DNA of 12,000 nucleotides from Apostichopus japonicus (Eukaryota; Echinodermata; Holothuroidea; Aspidochirotida; Stichopodidae), in NCBI RefSeq assembly GCF_037975245.1, contig NC_092568.1, positions 34,940,501 through 34,952,500 on the forward strand, read 5' to 3'. Below the pieces are notes generated by a model, which was not told where the DNA came from, did not search any database, and saw only the letters and a program-made list of their open reading frames with translations. The position numbers and the translations under genes were made by a program. Shown piece after piece: positions 1-8,256 of this stretch; within the stretch, counting starts at the first letter, position 1, and each line of letters opens with the position of its first letter.

Positions 1-5
1 CTTAC

Positions 6-52
6 TCTCTTTGCAGTTTCTGGAGTTCAGTGGATCGGAAATCGGACTGGAT
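6..52 (-). CDS. CCDC61: Probable CCDC61 coding exon 5 (coiled coil)
   Basis: A 47-nt open segment with a pyrimidine-rich acceptor (TCTCTTGGTCTCCAG) and donor AGAGA|GTAAG cut by the window edge. It starts in phase 0, as exon 4 requires, and reads IQSDFRSTELQKLQR plus two bases. This is a polar, heptad-compatible sequence expected of the CCDC61 coiled coil, which is poorly conserved, so identity rests on splice sites, phase, strand and position rather than clear homology. A second AG six bases downstream (exon from 46) would drop two residues. An undetected exon between it and exon 4 cannot be excluded. Confidence 0.6.
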
Positions 53-3000
53 CTGGAGACCAAGAGATAATGTAACTTGTTATTATTCAAAATGGAGTCT
101 GTGAACCAACTAATATGGTGGCACAACTTAACACTGTAACAGTGAGAAAACCTATGAAATTGTTCAAAAATACTATAGATATCTATGAAAAGAGGATGGT
201 AGTACATCAACAATATAACTTAATTAATGTACCATAAATGTTAACCTTTGTCACTCTTTATCTCATTCTGTGAGGTTGATGCATCTAAATAATCTGTTTT
301 GATCATTTTGAAATTTAAGTACAGAACGTCCATCTGTGAAATAAGTTGGAGACCAAGTTTAGCTAACAGAGTAATTAAGGAGGCTCCCAATCCCCAAAAA
401 CAAGACAATCAAGTAGTCAAACAGAGGCGTGTTGTAGCGGTTTAGAGTGTCGGCCTCATAATCAGTAGGTTAAAGGTCTAAATCCTCACAAGGAACCAGA
501 CTCTATAGACCTATTCAAGGTCCAAACCCTCACCAGGAACCAGACTCTATTGACCTTTTCAAATTCCAAACCCTCACCAGGAACCAGACTCTATTGACCT
601 ACAGTATTCAAGGTCCAAACCCTCACCAGGAACCAGACTCTATTGACCTTTTCAAATTCCAAACCCTCACCAGGAACCAGACTCTATTGACCTACAGTAT
701 TCAAGGTCCAAACCCTCACCAGGAACCAGACTCTATAGACCTATTCAAAGTTGCTGCTTTGCATTGTTGTTGAGCAGAGTTTCCCTTGAATTCGGTACAT
801 CTGATTTGCGAATTGGGAACTGGGGTTTGGTTCTGTTCTTAAAATGGTTTTGGAATAACCTAGTTCACTGCGACTACTCCTGACAAAAAGGGTGACATAA
901 CCTCCCGCGATATTTGAGAAAATGGTCAGATCGGAAAGAAAGGAGCAAGTTTCCACACATACGATGTTAATGAGTTATAGTAATCCCAAAGTAGCAAAGA
1001 GAATCATAACTAGAAGAGCTTTTAAATCATTGCACTGTACCGAGGTGATCTGACAGATCATGTTATCAACTCAATAAAACTCTAATTGTCTTAATGTCCA
1101 TTTGAAGTCATTTCTTGATGCTTTTTAGTAATTTGCTAAAAAGCGTCTTGTGGGTTCAACTTCCTATCAAAGTCGTTTTGCACTCACTAATGTAACGAGA
1201 TCTGCCGAATACTTAAGAGGGCACTTTTGCCTGCTTCATGGCCCAGTGCCATAATGAGGGGGAAAGAGAAGGGGTGATGGCAGAGAAGATAATGCCAACA
1301 AGAATTGAATGCTTTAGTACTGTACATAGAGACAAATTACCATGTCACATGTAGAGAATGCTCATAAAATAAGATTATAAAGTGAAATATTTTTGAACAG
1401 GTTTTGAAGGCAATCCAGGCATATAAAGCAGAGTTGCCTCACACATACTTGTACTTTTTTAGTGTTAGTTTTAGTTACACAATAGTACACAACAGTACAC
1501 AATATTACACAATCGTGTACATTAGTACACAACAGTACAAAGCATTACACAGTAGTGTTAGTACACAATAGTTTTCCTATTACACAATAGTACACAGTAG
1601 TTTTAGTACACAAATAAATAAGTTTTGCAGAGTTACTGTACTGTTCAGGAAAAATCATCAAACTTCTGTGTTAAACAACTTTCTGTTACCCCTACTGTAT
1701 GTCGGTCTCTCTGGAGACAATTTATCCCTGACAGGCAAAGGTGCATAACCAAAATAAAACTAAAGAGAAAAACCACAATTTTTACCCAAAAGTGAAAAAC
1801 CAAAATATATACCGCAAATTGTCAAGATAATGTTTTTTTTTTCTTTTTTTTAGTTACTGTCAAAAAATGTTGACGTGAAATTTTTTTTCACAAGGTTTAC
1901 CACAGTTGAAGAGAGCATAGCATTCTCTAGGGATTTCCTGAATAACCTACATATTAATCAACACCGTACTGCATACATACCACATTTCAACTACATGCAG
2001 TCATATATATCTGGATTAAAAGTAGCATTTCAACCAAATTCAATACAAATGATTCTAGAAAAACTCAATTTATTTCAAAGATCCATAGTTCTTCCAAATT
2101 ATCATATCCAACTAACCAAATCATTTGTCAAAGATTCTCATTTCAATCAGACAGACACAAAAAACTCATCAAACAAACATTCAGCAATTTCAATTTATAT
2201 CCTCGGATAATCTACAGTCAGGAACCTGGTTGGGGCAATGTTTGTTATTACCTGTATTTTTTATGTCATGCTTCAAAGCACTTGTACTGACAGTATCAGC
2301 AGTGCAAATAACATGTTTCTACATGATAAAGGTTTTGAACTGTTTCGTATTGGCTGCATGATTGTTCTGAAGATGGTATTAGCAGAGAATGTAGAGTGAT
2401 ACTAACTAGCAGTAGACAACTGTCCCAGTAGGCTGATTCAGTTTGGTTCTTCCCAAGTGTTAGGAAGCCAACTGAAACTCTTTTAAAATAAATCCCTATC
2501 CATGTGACAGTGGATGAATACAGGTTTACTCAAAGCCTTCTCTTTTTGCACCCATTCCTGCTCCGGAACCACCACTTAACGTCCCCAACCAACGTCACAT
2601 ATGACTTTACTGTACAGTACCTCCGCATCTGACCACTTTCTGAAATACTGATGGAGGTGAAGGCACCCCATTCATCATCCCTGCACCACAGCCATGGTGA
2701 ACAAAATTGTTCCCGAAACCCTTAAAAGAACAGAACCAAGCCACGTTCCCAACCGCAGACCAGAAATATCATATCCACCAAACAGATGACACTCCAAAGC
2801 AGCAAATTTGAATAGATCAAGAGAAAATTGTTCCTGGTGAGGATTTGAACAGGTCTGTAACCTACTGATTGTGGGGCAGACGCTGTTACCATAACAACAC
2901 ACATTCACCTGTTAATGAAGAACCTCTCGTTATCAAATTTAAAGGATGTCTGTACATACAGAATTAATTCTGATACATTGTAAAAACCCAAGCTGTTACT

Positions 3001-6000
3001 GCAGTTAGTTTATATCGATACCAGTTTTTATTTTGGGTGAGAAAACCCAAACAAGAGAAGAAGTTAATCAGTCCAGATTTTGCTGGACGACTCAGTCTAC
3101 CAGTCAAACTAAATATGTCAGCTGATAAGAGGTAAGACCAAGCTAACTTTATAGGAAAAGACACAACAACATTCCTGTTCTCAAAAACCACATTTTACAT
3201 CCCAAATTACTACTTTGTCAACAACAATTGTAATCCACATTATGTTCTGTTGTTTGTATCAAGTTAAACGAACCTTGATTGGATTATCAGACCTTATAAG
3301 ACAATAGGATTAACATGAACATATTAGGGGCAGGACAGTGGAGATGACTTCATCATTGATTTAAGCATTATAGAAACCTGACAGTTCTTCCCAAAAGGGA
3401 ATATCTTGAAAACCAACTAGTTATAGAAACATTTCTATTTTTTCTTTGTTGTTGAAAGAGAAAGGAGAGCACAGAAAGTGAGCAAGCTAACAAAACGTCA
3501 AAGATGAGACATCCAGATTTTGCCAATGAGGAACAACATGTCACTTACAAGTACTGTAGCTTTGACATTATTTCATCAGAGATAATCACCATCGACAGCA
3601 CAAAGCAAGTAACTAGAAAACAGTTGAACGCTGTGTGTAAACATTGTGCAGCATAACCCCACCCCCCCCCCCCATATATGCCTTATACATATATTTACAT
3701 ATGCCCACACAATCTTCAAGACTGCACAATTTACTGACTCACCTGAATTTTTAATCTCTTAATCTCCAGTTTTAAGTCTCTGATGGTATCCTGCAGGGCG
3801 ACAGGGTCTGGCTTACCTTGGTAAGGTAGTGGCAGAGGATAGTGAATCCTGAAAACAGATAATTAATGACAATTTTGAAACTTAAGTATCCTTCATTAAT
3901 TTTTTGGGGGTATTATTTATTAGTTTATTTTATTAATGAACAAATCATTGATAAATACAGACAGAAATCAAATGCTGATTGATAGTGGAAAATTTAACTC
4001 TACTGTATCAGTACAATAATTATATTGTTATAGTTCAGAGCATTAATTCAATTCATTTCAATTCAAATTTATTTTTCATATGCTCCACAGTAATGCATGA
4101 CGTAATGATAAGAAACTGGTATAGTTTCACATATGATGGGCACTAGAAAAAACGAGAATGTTTATCGAAGTTCATGACCATGAGAAAAAGGCTAACCACA
4201 ACATAACGAGAACAAATAAAAATACAGCTGCAACAAGAAGAAAATATCGATGTCACAGAAGGGTTAAATACAGATTAATTAAGTGTTGTTTTAATTTTTG
4301 CTTAAAAGAACGAAGACTTTGACAAGATTTAAGTACACATGTTATGTCTTGCCAGATTTTACACAAATGGTAAATTTATCAGGAAATTTGCCATGTTGGG
4401 TGTTATGTCCGGTCAACAAATGCACTTTCCGATGGCAAAAGAGAATTACTCAATCTTCCTTTGGACATTTACCTTCAATCATAGATGACTTCTTCTTAGT
4501 TTACAGCTAATTTGTAGCAGGTTTCAATCTAGTCTCTTCACTGAGTTTTTTTTCTTTCACTTATTTTCTCCATTTTATGTTTCAATCATCTTTTCGGTAT
4601 CGACTTTTCATGTGTCTCTTGAAATTTCACATAGTGACACTATCTACCTACAGCTGTGGCCCACCCCCTCCCCCCCCCCCCACCCTGCCTGTCTCCTCCA
4701 ACTTCCCCCATGCCCAGCCTGTCTGTTTCAGTGAATTGAAGAAGGATAAATTACCTAAATTGTGTTGGTGTATAAAACATATTTACCTGTCAAACTCCAC
4801 AGTGTAAGTAACAATGAGGTATCGCTTGGTATTCAGAGCTGCCTTCTGAGCTCCAGGAATACTTCTTGTTCCTAGTCCTCCTTTCCTGGTTCTTAGAGTT
4901 TCTAAGTCTGCATAAGTCAACAGGTCAAGGGTCACAGATTCACTAGCCTAGTGAAAAGCATGGAGAAATTATTTGGCATGTTTAACATGATAGAAATGAT
5001 GCCAGATATAACAAAGATCGTTCGTAGTGTGCTGTTCTTACTTTTAGAAGATTGACAAATCCCCCTGTCCACCCTCCTCCTAATATACTATCATATTAAG
5101 ATATCGCTTTAAGCATCTATGATAAAATTTTATCATATTAAGATATTGCTATAAGCATATGAAGAATATATTATCATATTAAGATATCTTCAAAAGCATA
5201 GGGAATATATTAACATATTAAGATATCACGATGAGTACTGTATCTATTGCAATTTATTATCATATTAAGATATCACTATAAGCATCTCCTACCCCTTCCC
5301 CATTTTAATTTCAAACATGTCTTGGGGGTTCCTCTGTAAAGTAGTCACCATATCCATACCTGTGCCAAAGCTGATTCCAACATACTGATGAAGATGCTGA
5401 ACTGTTTGAAGTTTCCAGTCTTTCGGGTCAGGTCTTCAATATCTGTCAGAAAGTAGTCCCAGGTAAATATCCAGATCGGCAAAAGAAATACGGAACGTAA
5501 CGAAAGCAAATCGTTTCATGTGAAAGAAATTGAATTTTGCCGATAAAACTAATTTCTGTACTTTCTGATCATCAAGCTACAATGTCAAAACCAAAAGGGA
5601 AGGTGATTGAAAGGAAAGGAAGGTTTAATGTTCCTTTACACTTATGACTTATGACACATGATGACTTGGAAAAACTGAAATATGACTCAAGTAACACATG
5701 CTTGCATTTATCAATACAATTTCAGTAACATCTTTAGATGACTTTGGTTTAAAATGCTGAATCTAAAGTGTTGGACTTACTTGACATGACTTAATACAGT
5801 TGGCATTGATTTCCATGCTGTTTGCATTCACCCTCAAAAAATTGAAATGTCATAACGAGTGGAAAAGAAAATATTTTACCTTCTAGTAGCACCATGACCA
5901 CGCAATTGTTTAATTGACAAAAGATAACCTCTAGTAAACATATTATTAGAACCCTGATACTTTTTACTGTACATGAACTAAGATTTTCCTTAATAATCTG

Positions 6001-6298
6001 GTTGGGCAGGGGGGGGGGGGGGGGGGGGGAAGGGGTGTTCATCACACAAACTTTTTCACAGAAGTTAAAGATGATAGATGGGTTTGCTCTTTCTTTAAGT
6101 AAAATCTAAAACGCATTCATATGACACAATTTGCTTACAGGATGGATCAAAGGTGCCTCTCCATTGGTCAGCAGTCAATTTATCCTCAACTTCTATTGTG
6201 ACAGACTCGTCTGAGAACCATGCACTCACAACATATTCTACTCCTCTGAATATGCAGGAGGCACTCCTCACTGCCGAATCTAACTTCTCTGTTGCCAT
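6..6298 (-). CDS. CCDC61: CCDC61/VFL3, basal-body and centriole-associated coiled-coil protein, N-terminal part (five exons, 3' end outside window)
   Basis: Model: 6298-6139, 5442-5360, 4947-4787, 3848-3743 and probably 52-6, about 185 residues. Seen: residues about 17-54 carry CIFRGVEYVV and TIEVEDKLTADQWRGTFDPS, followed by YIEDLTRKTGNFKQF, SESVTLDLLTYADLETLR, KRYLIVTYTVEFDR and IHYPLPLPYQGKPDP. These are the conserved blocks of animal CCDC61 in the right order, ending in the Lys/Leu-rich start of the coiled coil. Known: CCDC61/VFL3 is a paralogue of SAS-6 in the XRCC4 superfamily, with a globular head followed by a coiled coil; it acts at basal bodies and centrioles and is needed for basal-body positioning and ciliary function. 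Every exon junction keeps the frame (phases 1, 0, 2, 0). Vertebrate proteins are roughly 500 residues, so the long coiled coil and basic C-terminal tail lie beyond the left edge. Nothing looks broken. Confidence 0.95.
428..944 (+). mobile_element. tRNA-Met-derived SINE, internally expanded copy
   Basis: The head (about 428-500) resembles an elongator tRNA-Met: TTTAGAGTGTCGGCCTCATA followed by ATC keeps a CAT anticodon in a CTCATAA loop, with an A-box-like part before it. GGTCTAAATCC is a B-box-like part, followed by CTCACAAGGAACC. Downstream blocks (TATTCAAAGTTGCTGCTTT, TTTGGTTCTGTTCTT and ATGGTCAGATCGG) recur in the same order in the minus-strand copy at about 2622-2905, which defines a shared SINE body. 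This copy is longer because its B-box region is tandemly amplified (473-746). It lies antisense to the host gene. Exact ends and target-site duplications were not resolved. Confidence 0.75.
473..746 (+). repeat. Six-copy tandem array of a 44/49-bp unit inside the SINE
   Basis: Copies lie at 473-516, 517-560, 561-609, 610-653, 654-702 and 703-746. Each contains the core CCAAACCCTCACCAGGAACC (first copy diverged) and ACTCTATxGACC. Copies 3 and 5 are 49 bp because of an inserted ACAGT before the junction. Copies 2+3 and 4+5 are identical 93-bp dimers, so the array grew at least partly by duplication of a dimer. Copies 1, 2, 4 and 6 start with a GGTCxAAxCC motif resembling a pol III B box. Confidence 0.95.
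1474..1612 (+). repeat. Degenerate short tandem repeat (TAGTACACAA-like)
   Basis: About ten imperfect units related to AGTACACAA, TTACACAAT and AGTGTTAGTACACA lie in a row, with variable spacing. It lies in intron 4 of CCDC61 and shows no coding or RNA-gene features. Confidence 0.8.
2545..2905 (-). mobile_element. tRNA-derived SINE, single-unit copy
   Basis: Read on the minus strand it begins with a tRNA-like head (TGTTGTTATGGTAACAGCGT, then CAATCAGTAGG and the B-box-like GTTCAAATCC with CTCACCAGGAAC). Body blocks TATTCAAATTTGCTGCTTT, TTGGTTCTGTTCTT and GTGGTCAGATGCGG match the copy at 428-944, but with a single B-box segment instead of six. The segment down to about 2545 includes a GGGACGTTAA block of the kind seen in invertebrate SINE tails, so it may be the element's 3' module; that extension is inference. 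The body to 2622 is well supported by the pairwise match. Confidence 0.7.
3657..3673 (-). repeat. C-run (G-run in CCDC61 pre-mRNA) after the exon 4 donor
   Basis: CCCC-A-C12 on the plus strand reads as G12-T-G4 in the transcript, starting about 69 nt into intron 4. Intronic G-runs near 5' splice sites are known splicing enhancers and possible quadruplexes; a role here is inference. Confidence 0.8.
3743..3848 (-). CDS. CCDC61: CCDC61 coding exon 4 (head domain to coiled coil)
   Basis: A 106-nt exon with acceptor ATCTGTTTTCAG and donor TTCAG|GTGAGT. After the shared Arg codon it reads IHYPLPLPYQGKPDP, the family hallmark at the head/coiled-coil boundary, and then VALQDTIRDLKLEIKRLKIQ, whose regularly spaced Leu/Ile residues mark the start of the coiled coil. 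It ends in phase 0. Confidence 0.95.
4042..4500 (-). mobile_element. Possible non-LTR retrotransposon 3' end
   Basis: On the minus strand this segment ends in an AT-rich tail of imperfect TTGAA/ATTGAA repeats (4042-4080), preceded by a segment without coding capacity. Short simple-repeat tails of this type are typical of CR1/L2-like LINEs and their SINEs. No reverse transcriptase is present in the window, and the 5' limit is a guess. Confidence 0.3.
4661..4681 (-). repeat. C-rich tract (G-runs in CCDC61 pre-mRNA) after the exon 3 donor
   Basis: CCACCCCCT followed by 12 C on the plus strand. In the transcript it forms G-runs starting about 105 nt downstream of the exon 3 donor, an arrangement like that after exon 4. 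Confidence 0.75.
4787..4947 (-). CDS. CCDC61: CCDC61 coding exon 3
   Basis: A 161-nt exon with acceptor TTTTCACTAG and donor GACAG|GTAAAT. It encodes SESVTLDLLTYADLETLR, a Lys/Arg/Gly-rich loop (RTRKGGLGTR) and KRYLIVTYTVEFD, the last strands of the head domain. It leaves two bases (AG) that combine with the first base of exon 4 to give the Arg of the conserved VEFDRIHYPLPLPY block. The basic loop is the variable part of the family. Confidence 0.95.
4948..5359 (-). other. CCDC61: CCDC61 intron 2
   Basis: A 412-bp intron with GTATGG donor and TTCACTAG acceptor. About half of it is the five-copy minisatellite at 5089-5285. The rest shows nothing else recognisable. Confidence 0.9.
5089..5285 (+). 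repeat. Five-copy minisatellite, ~42-bp unit
   Basis: A conserved core TATCATATTAAGATAT begins at 5089, 5131, 5172, 5211 (TAACATATTA variant) and 5258, giving spacings of 42, 41, 39 and 47 bp. Most copies are followed by a TATAAGCAT-like block. It is very AT-rich and lies inside intron 2. Confidence 0.95.
5360..5442 (-). CDS. CCDC61: CCDC61 coding exon 2
   Basis: An 83-nt exon with acceptor TTTCTGACAG and donor CACAG|GTATGG. Joined to exon 1 (one carried base) it reads YIEDLTRKTGNFKQF and continues to MLESALAQ, the most conserved helix and strand of the CCDC61 head domain. It ends in phase 0. Length, reading frame and conserved residues all agree, so the boundaries are firm. Confidence 0.95.
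5475..5544. repeat. Short inverted repeat
   Basis: ATCGGCAAAA at 5475-5484 is the exact reverse complement of TTTTGCCGAT at 5535-5544, with a 50-bp loop. It may be the ends of a very small degenerate MITE or a chance hairpin. Confidence 0.5.
6009..6029 (+). repeat. G21 homopolymer
   Basis: Twenty-one consecutive G residues, flanked by GGGCA on the left and AAGGGG on the right, in intron 1. It is a C-run in the CCDC61 transcript. Long G-runs are hypervariable and easily mis-sequenced, so the exact length is uncertain. Confidence 0.9.
6139..6298 (-). CDS. CCDC61: CCDC61 coding exon 1 (start codon to first donor)
   Basis: This exon has 53 codons plus one base and encodes the first strands of the head domain, with the family signature EVEDKLTADQWRG. 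The start is the ATG at 6298-6296 because an in-frame TGA lies at 6304-6302, and the intervening GTG at 6301 is not needed. The ATG has G at -3 and G at +4, a good initiation context. The donor reads TCCT|GTAAGC, with GT at 6138-6137, and leaves phase 1. A possible 3' splice site (CCTAG, exon from 6320) lies just upstream, so a separate non-coding 5' exon is possible. Confidence 0.95.
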
Positions 6299-7176
6299 CA
6301 CTCATAAACACAGGAGGCCCCTAGGTAACAATGAATGAGAAATATTATATCAGTCACATACTTGTAAACTGTAGAGTACATTACTGGTCACAGTTATCAT
6401 GGAAGCTACTGTACATATTCTTCATTATATGTCAGAATATACTTAACAGGATTTTGTTTTATCTCTCTGTGCTGGGAGCTGGGAGTTTCAGTCTTTCAGC
6501 TAAATTGTATAGAAATTTCAAATGCAACTTAGTTACATGTCAAGCATTTATCAAAATATGGTTAAACAGAGCAATTTCTATTGTAATTTACCTAATACAA
6601 GCTGGATGCATTAACCACTTCCCTACACTATCAGATATTGTTTCACAAAAATTGTTGTAAATATTTGGCTTGTTACATTAAAATTAAATTTTGGAATAAT
6701 GATACAACAAAATGTCTCAAGAGAATGTGTCACTTCTCAATAACACAATTAAACGGAACTACTGTACACTACCACATTTTATCAAACAGAGGTGCCTGGT
6801 CAAGCCTACCTGCAATCATTGTAGAAACCTTTCATTTCTATTAACTGTTGTGGCTAGTTATACGTGTGCCATTTTTGAGAAAATGTGTAATTTGAACTAA
6901 AATGTTAAAATCAAACAAAGTGGGGTTGTTTCTGTATATATGATGCACTACTTACTGTATACTTTGTGAACGGTTTGGAACTTTTAGTGAACAGAAATAG
7001 TAGCGACGGCACAAGAATCAAGGTACCGCAGCATTTTGTGTCAACGATCTCAAGTGTTTTTTATTGCATGAAAGGCAAAACCTGTCAAAACCAATGGATA
7101 TCAATTGGCATTTTATGGCTGTACCTGTTTGACAACTATTTATACCTGCTAAGCATATGTTAAATTCTGCATTACA

Positions 7177-7375
7177 AGTAACCAAATGTTACACTCCAGT
7201 GGCACCCAATTTCAAGGAAATGCCAATGAGCAATGCTCCATTTCTCATAGTTGGCCCCATGATTCTTACTTCTGAAGACCTTTTATCCACTGTAAAGATA
7301 CTGTCTGTTGCTGTGCCAAAGCTTGTCCCGATTAATATGAATGAGGCTAGGTGTAGGGACCTGTGGTTAAGCTAA
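7177..7375 (-). other. Segment open on both strands, unknown origin
   Basis: Minus-strand frame without a leading ATG, stop to stop, containing IGTSFGTATDSIFTVDK and MGPTMRNGALLIGISLKLG. The plus strand is also open (7157-7375), with CYTPVAPNFKEMPMSNAP and a PKLVP block. Both translations have balanced composition unlike the AT-rich surroundings. It may be a fragment of a repeated element or a relic exon. No family is recognised and no splice-compatible link to CCDC61 was found. Confidence 0.3.
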
Positions 7376-7837
7376 TAGCAAAACGTAACATTAGACTACG
7401 AATGTCCACTCGTAATACACACTGCAACATTTGCTACTTAGGCCCAGGGGCTATTCTGAAGTCCTATGCTATAGCCTGCACTATCTACAGTACAGGCAGT
7501 GGGCCTATAATACTAGAGGCTAGTACTCAAATACTGTACATAACTGCATAAAATTAAGCTAGTTGAATCTCCTTGCGAGTGTACCCTAGGCATAGGCAAC
7601 TGTAGGATTGGAATAGTGTAGGCTCAGGCAACAGTAAACATAGCAGTGTGCTCACAATAAAATAACAATTAACATTAACGTTACTGTCTGTATTACTAGT
7701 GTTACCAAAGCATAGCCTAAGTTAGGCCTAACTAGGTTAGTTAACGTTAGGCCTTGTCGATCGCCTAGGCTAGTAACAATCAGTATTGATCTAGGGGCGT
7801 GGGCTGGAATGAATATTAAGTTGTCATCAGGAATTAC

Positions 7838-8256
7838 ACAATTTAATAAAGCGTACTTTAAAACGTCCTTCACTGTCTTTGATTCCGTAACTTTCACAGA
7901 GCTATATTGTAGTTTATTGTTAGCGCCCTTCAGTTTGAAGAATTAATCAGACTTGTTTCAAGTCGTTTTGGGTGTATAGTTGTAAAATATTCACCACACC
8001 TTTGTAATTGTCATGTTACTCCTAAATCATAACCAAGTCAAGAGTCGGATATGTCCAACTCTATGGTCAAGCCAGACCAAACACAATTCCATTTAAGCAT
8101 TTCTCCGTCAATATTTTACTTTATGTTATTTTGAAAAAAAAGATTACTAACAAGATTTAAGTCCTATAAAATGTATACCTTTCTGCTGTAAGTCCTACAG
8201 TGACAAATGATAGCATTCCCAGCTAGTACACAACCGAGATTTCTTAATCTCCCCAT
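7838..8256 (-). CDS. Tentative first two exons of an unidentified minus-strand gene
   Basis: Exon a (8256-8179) starts at an ATG and encodes 26 residues, MGRLRNLGCVLAG then CHCRTYSRK, with a donor AAAG|GTATAC. It has several Arg and no acidic residue, like a mitochondrial presequence. Exon b (7927-7838) follows CTGATTAATTCTTCAAACTGAAG, a plausible branch point and acceptor. It has 30 codons including YSSVKVTESKTVKDVLKYAL and ends at TGT|GTAATT. Both junctions are phase 0, and a stop codon lies just upstream of exon b, as expected at an exon edge. The family is not recognised; the strand-turn-helix look of exon b is reminiscent of ubiquitin-like or RA domains, but that is only an impression. 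It could be chance, and no third exon was found. Confidence 0.22.

Larger units (their letters stand above)
53..3742 (-). other. CCDC61: CCDC61 intron 4 (repeat-rich)
   Basis: About 3.7 kb of AT-rich DNA between exons 4 and 5. It contains two SINE copies, a degenerate short tandem repeat and a C-run, which are listed separately. The remaining stretches (about 60-425, 960-1470, 1615-2540 and 2910-3650) show no convincing exon, RNA gene or element. Open frames such as 1875-2210 on the plus strand are low-complexity A/T-rich translations. The intron length assumes exon 5 directly follows exon 4. Confidence 0.6.
3849..4786 (-). other. CCDC61: CCDC61 intron 3
   Basis: A 938-bp intron bounded by a GTAAAT donor and a TTTTCAG acceptor. 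It contains the possible retroelement tail at about 4042-4500 and a C-rich tract at 4661-4681. Open frames at 4298-4510 and 4577-4807 (plus strand) are non-conserved; the second includes a proline run that is only a translated C-run. Confidence 0.9.
5443..6138 (-). other. CCDC61: CCDC61 intron 1
   Basis: A 696-bp intron with GTAAGC donor and TTTCTGACAG acceptor. It contains a small inverted repeat (5475-5544) and a 21-base G-run. No exon-like open segment with splice sites was seen inside. Confidence 0.9.

Noticed and set aside
428-500. Functional tRNA-Met gene
   Set aside because: The anticodon loop is recognisable, but the acceptor stem does not close and the sequence continues into a SINE body shared with another copy.
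473-746. CRISPR-like array
   Set aside because: The units abut directly without unique spacers, lie inside a SINE, and the genome is eukaryotic.
1875-2210. Longest plus-strand open frame in intron 4 (111 codons)
   Set aside because: It is AT-rich, starts in a T-run, has no recognisable motif, and lies antisense within a CCDC61 intron. Length alone is not evidence here.
6331-6660. Plus-strand 109-codon frame upstream of CCDC61
   Set aside because: Hydrophobic A/T-rich translation with no motif, and no splice or promoter signals tied to it.
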